NCBI RefSeq assembly: GCF_022376445.1
Contig: NW_025955165.1
Span: forward strand, 1 to 64,000
From: Fomitopsis serialis
Lineage: Eukaryota > Basidiomycota > Agaricomycetes > Polyporales > Fomitopsidaceae
Reading direction: 5' to 3'
DNA: 64,000 bases
The notes under the pieces are model-generated. The model saw nothing but the letters and a program-made list of their open reading frames with translations, was not told where the DNA came from and ran no database searches. Shown here piece by piece: positions 11,293 through 21,900 of this stretch; the stretch's first letter is position 1; every line of letters begins with the position of its first letter. Position numbers and translations under genes: made by a program.

Positions 11293-11631
11293 ATGCCTGC
11301 TAGTCCCCCAGCCCCTCGCCGACGACATGGTGTTCGCCCCCGTCCTCTTCGCCGCACTCAGGCTGGCAGTGCAAACCCGACTGCTACCTCTGACACAACT
11401 ACCGTCTCTACTGGGGACCTGGCACCCACGTCAGCTGCCCCGACTTCTTCTGGGTCGGCCCCCAACCCTGGTGAGGATCGCGCCGTTGTTGGTGTCGCTG
11501 CAGCTCGAGTCGGTCCAGAGGTCGAGGACTCGGAAGGGCTCGCTCTCACTGGACAAGTTGGTGCTCCTGCGACCGCTACACCTGCAGAAGCACGCGCTCT
11601 ACGTCGCAATCCTCGTCGGAAGGCACAGTGA
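11293..11631 (+). CDS. Possible small Ala/Pro/Thr-rich protein, unrecognised
   Basis: An ATG-initiated frame of 112 residues runs to a TGA. It begins with a basic Arg/Pro segment (PRRRHGVRPRPLRRTQ), continues as Ala/Thr/Ser/Pro-rich and ends in another basic stretch (RRNPRRK). No domain or family is recognised. Composition alone could keep this frame open, and the overlapping frame 11237-11731 is also open, so a real gene is doubtful. It might be a relic of a transposon N-terminal protein, but nothing downstream supports that. Confidence 0.2.
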   Translation: MPASPPAPRRRHGVRPRPLRRTQAGSANPTATSDTTTVSTGDLAPTSAAPTSSGSAPNPGEDRAVVGVAAARVGPEVEDSEGLALTGQVGAPATATPAEARALRRNPRRKAQ

Positions 11632-12239
11632 GACCTTCCTCAGTCATTTTCATCCATATTTTATTCCCTCTCGTTGTACTGCTCTCGTCGCGCCCCTCAT
11701 ACCCTGTTTGCTCGTCGCTGGCGCTTACTAGGGCGCTAATGTTGTTGTAGTTCCCACGCGTGTCCGACTAGGTCGTCCGGCCGTCTTTATGCACCTGTCT
11801 CGCCGAAATATTCACTACGCCTGTCTCAATGTATCTAAAATTATTTCGACTTCTGGAACACATACCTGTGATATTCTAGCATACACTGGTACATCGAATG
11901 GAGCGTTTTCCTTGTGTTTGGACTCAGGGGAGCTCACAGACCGCTAGGGTGTCCGAGATCCTGGCCCAATACAGTAGTACCCGGTCACAGAAAGCCTGGC
12001 TTTCAATAATCAATATCAATGTCCGCTTACTTATAAGGAGCGCAGCGGGCCCGTCAACAGGATGCAGCATATGCTAGTAGCATCAGCAGCTTAGTACTAC
12101 AGTAGTGTCGAGGGATACGGGCGGCCACCATTGAACTTCAAGTCGAACTGGTGATGGTGTCGCGTTTCTGAGCCCGATGCCGCTTCGAAGTTTGTGAAGC
12201 TGGCGCAGCGATTTAGCGGAGGGCAGGAGATGGACATCC
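11632..12239. other. Intergenic, no recognisable gene
   Basis: No conserved frame, repeat boundary or RNA gene seen. Confidence 0.4.
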
Positions 12240-12560
12240 ACTTGTGAGCTGCTCGGCGATCGACATTTGGGCCTAGATAGGCGCGGCGGCGTCGGAGAGC
12301 GCCCTGATGATGCGCGTGGCGTCGGCCTGCAAGCTATCAATAAGTATATCAATCTCGACGTGGAATGCGTGCAGCTCAAGACAATGCTGTGCGAACTTGA
12401 AGTGAATGAGGCCAGCGAGAGTGCCGGCGGGTGCGATGCGGGCTCCGGCGGATGCAGTATCAAGGAATTCAAATGTGGCCTGTCTCTCAGGTCGTCGTCC
12501 ATAAGCTGAATTTCATTGGACGTCTTCACCGAGACTCGGTCCTCCAATGCAACGAAGACG
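12240..12560 (-). pseudogene. F-box-family relic, paralogue of the gene at 52.3-54.1 kb
   Basis: Read on the minus strand, this stretch parallels the C-terminal part of the F-box gene at 52339-54076. VSVKTSNEIQLMDDDLRD matches VSVETFNEIRLTDDDLRD. Further on, DNA-level similarity continues through the segments that encode AGTLAGLIHF and DARIIEALS in the intact copy, but here frames change and about 60 bp are missing. No F-box N-terminal part is visible upstream. It is a truncated, frameshifted copy. Confidence 0.6.
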
Positions 12561-12941
12561 TACAGATACTTGACAGATACTGAAATTTTTTTAATCGGTT
12601 GTGGCTTCCAGTCGCGGGTCATAACACATCATTAATCTTATGATCCGAAGAGACGTACGCAAGGGGCTGGTGGCCTGTAACTGTCGTTCAAAGACCGATC
12701 ACCGGGTGTACACGTTCCAAACTTGACAAGCTTCGCAATCCAAGTTATGTGAATATCCACTTTCCTATAAATATACCACGGTTACAGTGTATGCAACCAC
12801 GGCAGGGAAACGATAGACCATGGTTGTTCCAGAGAGTGCCTAGTTCCCTCTGACACCGACACCATAGGAATCACCGGCACGGTCTTCAAGCGTAAGGTTG
12901 TAAAAATCGGGAACACGCCCCTCGGACAACCCAATAACATC

Positions 12942-15900
12942 TTAACTGCGAGCCGTCACGTCTGCACAAAGCCGTGAATCAGCGCAGCAGATGTAGTCAG
13001 CGGGTGGACTATAACCGACCTTCGACGCTGTGGCCACTGAATACCTCATCAGTGTCTGGACCGCGAGCCGTCACGTCTGCACATAGCGGTGAGTCAGCGC
13101 AGGTCAGCTGTGGGAAATCCGGGTTCGGTGACGCGAGCGTTAGCGGGTAAAGCGGTGGCGAGCGTCGGTGAAGTCGGAAAACACTAGAAGCAGGCGAGAG
13201 CGGGCGGATAGCGGATGAGTGGGCAAATACTCGTCTCGTTGCTTGGGCTTCTGCCCGGCGTAGGTACAGTATTTATACATGAGTGAATAAAGACCGAATC
13301 GAGCGAGAACGTGAGTGATGTAAGCGAAGTGAGTCATAGTACAAAGGATGAGTGGCAAGCTGTGGCACAGGCCGCCACTCGGGCTGCCACTGCTGCCACT
13401 CCGAGGACAGCCACGAACGGATACGGAATGAGTCTAGACCGGGTCGTGGATGAGTAAGTAAAAGTGAGTGGAAAGCGGAATGAAAGGAAAATAAAATGTT
13501 TATTCGTACAGCGGACGAGCGCTTGAGCGATCGTACCTCAGCGCTTGTGAGATGTAGCCGGCGCCTGCGGCGCTACCCTTACATTCGCCCTCCAAGACTT
13601 GTCCATGACAAGTCTTTGGGGGCGCCGGGTACATTCAAAAGCGCGACGCGTCCTCGTCGTCGAAGTCGTCGGTCATCGAGAGGTCGATGTCGTCGTGGTC
13701 AGCAGGTACGTCTTCGTTTTCGTAGCTATTGTTTCCCTGGCTGGCAGCCTGGGAGTTCGAAGTCGAACCACTACCTGACGCCTGCGAGGCTATGCCTGGG
13801 AATAGCGAGGTGAGTACCCCGTATATGCCATGCTCAATGCTGACGGACGCACCCTCTTCGGTACCCTCAGGATGCTGCGCACGCCCCTGACGGCGCTGGC
13901 GACGACGCGTCCTAGCGTTCTCGGGACGTCCACCACCGTAGGGCCCACGACCCGGCTGACCGATGCGTCCACCAAGACCACCACGAGGGGCACCGCGCGA
14001 ACGACCACGGCCGTAGCGAGGCGGAACCGGACGAGGGCCATGACCAGCGCGCGCGTCCTTCAGGTAGCCCAAGAACTGCTGCTGCATGGCCGTGCTGTGG
14101 TCCAAGAACGTTGCAAAAGCGTCACCGGTCATCGTGACACCGGTTGCGGGCGTGGGTACTACAGCACCTCCGCTGCCTTGGACTCCTCCCGTCGACGGTC
14201 GAGTCGTGGCACGGCTGGCGTTTCGAGCCTCCAAGACGCGCGAGGAGTATTCCTCCGGAAGCGGCGCGAAACGTTGCGACACGCGGTATACCTCGCGGTA
14301 TCCCTCGGGAGGGTCACCAGGGAAAGGCGCCGTGCCGTTAAGGAACGCGCGGAACTGTTCGGCGTAACGGTCCCAACGGATACGATCATCAGCGGTGTAC
14401 TGGCGGGGGTTCACAGATGCGGTCATGGTGACTGAGCTGCGTGGTAACATGGAAGGTAAGCTCGCATTGCAGTGTGACATCGAGTGCGACGTACGCTGAG
14501 CAGAACACGGTGTACAGTGCGATGGAGCGGTCGGTTTAGAGGATCGCGAGTGAGGTTTGTAATGCGAGGTAAGTGAACGCGCTGCAATGGCTTTTCGCCA
14601 GGTCTCATCCTCCCCTTTAACAGCTTCCATGTACCTTCTACGGCACGGTCCACAGGCTGTGCAACGCGATGTCTCCAGTGGCTTGTCTCGTGGCTCTGCC
14701 ACTGGCAGTGGCACCCTAGCCTGACTTTGGCTGGTAAGTCGGCAGCATTTCATTTCGATAGCATCTGCGCTAGTCTGTTTCACAGGTGCCGGCGGCGGGT
14801 CAACGAGCTGGCTAATGCTCACAATGCCTAGGGCTTCGCAATATTCGGTCAGAGCCTGCAGGTGACGGACGTCATGGTACGGTACCCAAGTTTCGTCACC
14901 AGTGGACCATCTGACCAGGAACTCAGCATTCGAACCTCGGCCACTGTGCGACACAATTCGGTCGACGACCCATTCGCGTGGCTGCTCGCTGAAGCCCGGC
15001 AACTGGTGGAATTGTCTCCCCGGGAAGCGTCGGTCATCGTTCGGAATATGCGGGCGCAGCAGCGAGGCATGGAACGCGTCCGCGATGCCTCGCGCTTTTA
15101 ATTCCGGCGACAGTTCCAGCTTGTAGGTTGCCCCTGGCTCCACAACACGCGCGATGCGGAACGGGCCAAGGAACTTAGGTACGAGCTTTCGCGCGCGTCC
15201 CGTTGGCAGTCTTAGGTTCTTAGTTGACAGGTATACCAAGTCGCCTGTTTTAAACGGTGCAGGTCGGCGATGCTTGTTCGCATGCCGCGTCTGCTGCACT
15301 CGCGCTGCAATGATCGCGTCGTGCGCCGCCATGATCGCTTCGCGCATTCGCTGTGCAAAACGCTGAACACCTGGGTAGGTCGACTGATAATCCCAAACCA
15401 GTGTCCGCGGCATCTGGCCGTAATTCAAGTAGAACGGCGAGAATCCGGTCGTGTCCGAACGCGCCGTATTCATTGCTAGTTCGACTGCAGGTAGGCGAGA
15501 AGCCCAATCTTTCTGATCGGGACTGACACACTGCCTCAGCATCTGCGTCATGGTGCGGTTTGCACGTTCTGTGGCGCCGTCGGTCTGTGGGTGATAAGCC
15601 GACGATAGGCGCAACTCTGTGTTCATGAGGCGATGAAGGTGAGTCCAAAACGTACTCGTAAATAGAGTGTCCCGGTCGCTGATGATTCGTTCTGGTAGAC
15701 CATGCAGTTTGTATACATGTTCGAAGACAACCTCTGCGATTTGAATCGCGCCGTAGGTCTGCCGTGTAGGTATCAGGTGTACCATCGAGGTAAGGTGATC
15801 GATTACGACGCATATCATGTCAAAGGAGCCTGACAATGTCGTCGACTCCGGGAGCGGGCCGACAAAGTCTATCCCAATCGATTGCCAAGGTCGGGTGGGC

Positions 15901-18900
15901 ACTGGCAAGGTACGCAGCAATCCCATTGGCTGCTGATTGACTGATTTGCTTGTCGCGCAGACACCGCATGTTCGACAGTACGAGGTCACGTCGTCGACCA
16001 TAGTCTTCCACCAGACCTCCTCGCGCAGATACAGGAGCGTCTTGCGTGCGCCAAGGTGAGCTAGCACCGAATGGGCATGCTTGATAATCACCTCGCGAAC
16101 ACGTCGTGTTCCGACCAAGATATCCGGAATACACAAGATGTCAACGCCTCCTCGTCGAAGGTAAATCAAACCATCTTTTACTGCGAAGTCCTTGTACTCA
16201 CTTGGTTTGAGTAGGATTTCTCGGAAGAATTTATCTTCAGCATAGCGCCCTTCAAGTGTCTCGGGCATCGGCATACCAAGATCACTCGAGATGAGGACGC
16301 TGGTTGGAATAGTGTCCATTGGGTATGTTATTCCGTGTGCCACATCTTCAGCCTGGTTTTCTACAGGTTCACTGACCTCATCTGTTTCAACAGGCGATGG
16401 CTCATCCTCGGATTCATAGTCTGGTTGACCAGATTCGGAATGCCGAGCATCGTGAACTTGTGAGTCTCCCGATACAGCGCTCTTCGCAGCTTCACTAACA
16501 CGTTCATGTGAATCAAAGTTCCAACGTGTGCGCGGCTTTCCTGCCAGACGCGAGGATCGCCTCGGCTCGAAGTCGATAACTGCTGCAGCACCAGTGTATA
16601 CCGGACGCAGGACGCTTACTGCAGCGTTCTGCAGCGTTGAGAGGTGAGTCGAACTTTGATCTTCGTGATCTCGAAGCTCCTGGCTCACGTATTCACTCGA
16701 TGCGCGCTGTATGCCTAATGGCTCATCGCTGTAGATACGTGACAGGGCGTCAGCGAGTATGTTTGTCTCGCCAGGTATATAATGAATCGTGAAGTTGAAC
16801 TCATTCAGCACGTCCATCCAGCGATGTTGACGCGGTGATAGATGTTTCTGACCCATTATATATTCCAGAGCCTTGTGATCCGTACAGATCCGGAACTTCG
16901 CACCATGTAACAGGCCACGAAAACGTTTCAGGGACTCAACTATTGCGAGCAGCTCCTGTTCGTGCACAGGGTAATTCTGTTGCGCCGAGTTGAACTTGCC
17001 AGACCAGAAGGTGACGACCTTAGCTGTCTTTAGGTCATCTCCCTGACTAATGTATCCACTAGCCCCAGTCAACGAAGCGTCCGTAACGAGGTTGATCGAA
17101 GGTGCATTTGGTGAGTAATCCAATGCAACTCTTCGATTATCACGCATCTTGCTAACAATATCCTTGACCTGTTCAAAGGCTCGCTGGTGCGTATGTGTCC
17201 AGCGCCAGGGGGTAGTAGCCCCGGCAAGCGGCGCAAGTACACCCATTGGGATCCGGATTCCAGGACAGTCAGGTGCGAGGAACCCCACAGCTCCTAGGAA
17301 ACTACTTAAGAGCGACTTGTTCGTAGGAACCTTCCAGTTCGCTACTGAGTCGACTTTGTGCGGATCCATTGCAATACCTTTCCGGTCGATCACATGGCCA
17401 AGAATCTTCAAGTCTGCCGCGAAGAAGCGCATCTTTGAAGGATTTAGATAGAACTTCTCGCGTCGCAGGACTGAAAATACAGTGCGTACGTGTTTCATGT
17501 GATCTTCGACTGTATCTGAGTAGATGACAATGTCGTCCAGATAGACATCCATGAAGACACCAATATATGGCGCGAAAATGTGGTTCATTACCATCTGGTA
17601 CGTCGCACCACCATTGCAGTCGCCTTGCTGCATCACTAGACTCTCCATCGTGCCATCAGGTGTCGTGAAAAGAGTGCGCGGTACGTGTGATTTGTCAACT
17701 CTGATCTGCTCGTACGCATCCTTACCATCAAGCATTGTCCAGTAGGTGTGCCGTACAACGTTCCGAAGAATCGTGTCGATGTCAGGTAAAGGTGAAGCCA
17801 TCTTCACTGTATTTGCGTTATCCTCGCGCTTATCTACAACAGTTCGTATGCCCTGCTGACCATCCTTCCCCGGCTTGGACAGGATAAGCATCGGGGAAGC
17901 ATTCCTTCCGGAGGCGAAGCGCCATCGTCCACTATTGAGGTAAGCTTGCTTCTTTGCCTGCCAGATAGGCTTCAGCGCTTCAGGACACTTAGAAGGTCGC
18001 CATTTGTAGATCTTACCTTCGTCCATCAATGGTATCGTGTGATTGATATCCCGGAAAGGAGGTAGGGCCGCGCGAGTAGGATCTTGACACAGGTCCTCCG
18101 CTTCATGCTGTAACTGGGCGCGCAACTCGTCAAGCGAAGCTTCAAGTACATCAGCAGCCGCAGAACGTACCTCGGTAGCCTCTTCACCAATGATAGGTTG
18201 AGGAACAGGTGAGCCGACTGCAATCCGAGTCGGGTTGAGACTAATAGCAATCTTATGCTGGAAGATGAATGGCGTGCCGAGGATCGCGTCGTAATTATCG
18301 AGGTTGACGATGTCAAAACGTCGCGAGCAGCGGATGTCCTGGTAAGCTATATCAACTGTAGTACTGTAGTTGATCTTTGAGCGTGATCCATGTACTGCGA
18401 GTTGAACAGGTAACGGCTTTGCGAGCAAATCCTTCTTCAAGCCGAGCTGGTCGACGAGCGTTGTCGACAGGAAGTCTGCCATGCAACCTGTATCGAGCAA
18501 TGCTCGCACCGGCTTTCCTTGGATCATGACTTCTACGATCAGTGGCTTCGGGATACGGCGCGCGAAGTCCTTGGGACGCATGGAGGTATGCTCGACAGCA
18601 TGTACTGTGTCTTTTCCGAAGGTACGTCCTTGATCTCGCTTTGCCGAACCAGTCTTAACTGAAGCGCAGTTCATCTTTGCCACAGCACCGCAAAACACGC
18701 CGGGCGGCGACTGCAGTAACCTGCGACGTCGGCGTGCTGCTGCGTCTGTAGTCGGCTCGTCCAAGACGCCCTCCAGATCGACCTCTGGGTCCGCACTCTG
18801 TGCTCGGTCGCACAGCACATCAAACAGGATACGCTGTGCGTCAAAATCCGCACGCGTTATGTCCTCGTGTGTCACGCAAAACCGTAGGTCAATGTTCCGG

Positions 18901-21900
18901 AGGTATACGACATAGGCCTGCGCCATCTCATCCCAGACGACGGACACGCCCTCCGGATCGATCCCCAGGTCCTCTGGAAGTGCTGCGCAAATACGTGCGT
19001 CAAGCCATCGGCAAGCCGTAGGTATCTCGTCTTCTGAAAAGGCGTCCGGGTATGCTGATGTCCTCTCCTCAGACTGTGCATTGCGTTCGCGTACTGCACG
19101 CTGAACCAATTCTGGCACATTAACATTTGGATCCCGTAAGTCCTCTTCATGTACGATGATCGGCCAGTCCGGTTGCAGCCAGTCGGTGAGTTCATAGCGA
19201 TCCCCCAGTGCTATGGCTGAAAAACGCTCTTCAGGAGCCATACCCATTCGTTCGGCATCACGAGGATCTACTCGAGACTGGAAGAGTGCTACTATGTACT
19301 GCACAGTATCTTCCTGGTGAGCATGTGGCCATGCCTCCGTGGGTTCGCTAGACTCGACGACTGGAATGTTAACTGCATTGACAGAAATCTGGGCCTCACT
19401 AGCTGCTCGCGCTAGCTGATCAATGTCCGCAAATCTCGCCGAGCTAGCCTGTACGAACGGCGCTTTCGCCTTCTTTCGACGAGGGCAATTGCGAGCTTCG
19501 TGACCAGTGTCTTTGCACTCAAAGCATCGTCCTTCGGCGCGAAGGCGATCACGCTCTTCCTTACTGAGTTTCGACCGCTTCTCACTGCCATGTGAATGTG
19601 GATGCGAGTGAGGCTTCGGGCCTGTACCCTGTGAGTGACCCTTGTGCTGTGACTTCCCTACGTTGATGTTCTTTGCTTCAACACCAGCCTTCTTCGGAGT
19701 TGAAGCATTGTTCGGTGTGTAGGGCTGCGGGCCATCAACTCGGTTCTGGAACCGACCCCAGGTACGTCCAGGAACACGTCCTGTAAACTCACGGTCTTCT
19801 CTTAGCTTCGCGAAGTATGCGTCTTCTCTGCGCTTCGCATGCTTCACGAGCCGGTCGATCATCGTGACCTCTGGATCAAGACCTCTCTCGATCAAGTACA
19901 GTCTCAGGTACTGGTGAATACCAGACCAAAAGATCTGTACCAATTGACGTGCGGTGACATCCGGGAACCGTGAGGCGAGCTTCTCAATTTCTCGTACAAA
20001 GTCTCGGACCTTTTGACCATGCGCCTGTTTCGCAGACATCAACTTCTCACGAAGCTTTCGCTTGAAGTCACTCGGGAAACAATACTCGAAGAGCGCTTCA
20101 TACAAGGTACGTAGTGTCCATTCACGTTGATGCATTGCTACATGCTGCATGTAGAATCGGCTGGGTTTGTCCGACATGAAGTTGACGACGATCTTCAAGG
20201 TAAGTCGATCATCGAGTTCATGCAACTTGCGCCATGTCTCAACCTCATATACCCAGTGATCAAACAGGTCCAGGTCCGGTTTACCATCCCATACGAACGG
20301 CGTCTTCAGCTTAATGCCGGAAATTGCGCGGTGTAGCCGCCTCTTGTCAGCACGCGTTCGTCGACGATGTGACCGTTCACTTGGGCTCCGATGGCGACCT
20401 CTACTGCCATCTGAGCTGCTCGAGCCTCCATCTGACTCGTTGTCAGATGATGAGTCCGAGCTACTAGGTGAGTTGTCTCCTCCATTCGAGCCATTGTCTG
20501 AAGTGGGGGACTAGGAGGGCCATCGCCGTCGTCATCTGAGTCGGAACCAAACACCTTTGAACTGAAGAAGCCACCTCCCGGGACCTGCGAATCTTCGCGT
20601 TTGAAGCGCGTACTCTTTGCAGCCTTCTTGGGCTGTCCTTGTCGCTCCGAGGTATGATTCTCGCTTCGTCGGTTCGAGGCATCTTGCGCTCCTTCAGACG
20701 GCTGACGTTTATCCTTCTTAGGTTCTGGTGTGCGTCTCGGGGGTGCACTTTGACCGCGGACAAAGGTACGCAAGAATTCCTTCTGTTCCTCGTCTCGGTC
20801 AACACCTTTTCCTTTCTCCTTTGCAGTATATTTCTTTGTTTTAGCCGGTTCTGCCTCGACCTCAACAATTACTGCATTCACAGGTACGTCTCCGTTCTGA
20901 CTTCTGCTAGACTCACCCAACCTTTCGTAGGTAGTCTTTCGCGTGTCGTCACTGAGTGATCGTGCAATCGCGATCTGAAGTTGATTATACTCCTCATCGG
21001 AGTCTTCGGCGGCTGAGTACTCATAAGATGCGCCCTCCGAGTCCGACATAATACTGATTAATTCATCGAACTCAGAGTAATCTACAGGAGTTATCGTGGG
21101 TAGAGTAGGTGAGCTTTGTTCCTCCTCCTTTACTTCTCCATCGGAAGTTCCCCATTCCTCTGGAATAGATCCATAAGGATCATCTGATTCACTCAGATCG
21201 AACCAATCCGGGAAGAAGTAACGTTTAGTTACCCTTGTTTCACTGTTCGTAGTCGACGAAGCTTCTGACTTTCGAACAGGTACCATTTGCCAGCTGTGGT
21301 TCGAGTCGCTCCCCATGTCGGCTGGAGAGGACACAGCGGGGCTGGACTCCCGATCCGTTGATCGGGTCAGCGAGCTCTCGGTGCTAGGCACCTCGCTTTC
21401 CGGCGTCGCATTGCGTCGCGGCGCGCTCTGAGCGACCGGATCACCACTTCGTGGCTGGATCAACGGTGCGTTACTGTAAACCGGATCACCGCTTTGCATC
21501 GGGATCGACGGTGCGCCAGCCGGATCACCACTTCGCAGTGGGATCGACGGCGCGCTATCATCCCTTGCATCGCGTCTTTCGGCGACAGGGCTCAAGTTCG
21601 TACCTCGAACTTCTTGAGTTTGTGCGGCTGACTCAAGGTTTCTTCGCAGCGCGTTCTTGGCACTACGCGTGACCCTGCGAGACCCGGTGGCGTACTTGGC
21701 GAGTACGTCGTAGTCCGTGATGCCCCACTTGACGGCGAGGGCAATGTCAGTCGCAGCGAATAGAGGGGGTCCCTGTTGATCGCGGGCGTCGGGTTCCGGT
21801 GGCGGAAGTTGGTACTCGCTCAACAGGCCCGTCCCTTCAAACACGCCGGGTGCGTACCTCTCTGCGTCGAGGTCGCCTCCCGCCGTACGTACCTCGTCCG

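Noticed and set aside
13140..13358. 72-codon frame present identically in both LTRs (also 22111-22329)
   Set aside because: Repeated only because the LTRs are duplicates; no domain and no reason to be translated.
13830..14435. 201-codon plus frame inside the Gypsy element
   Set aside because: Antisense to the Gag-Pol C-terminal extension; Thr/Arg composition follows from the RG-rich sense sequence.
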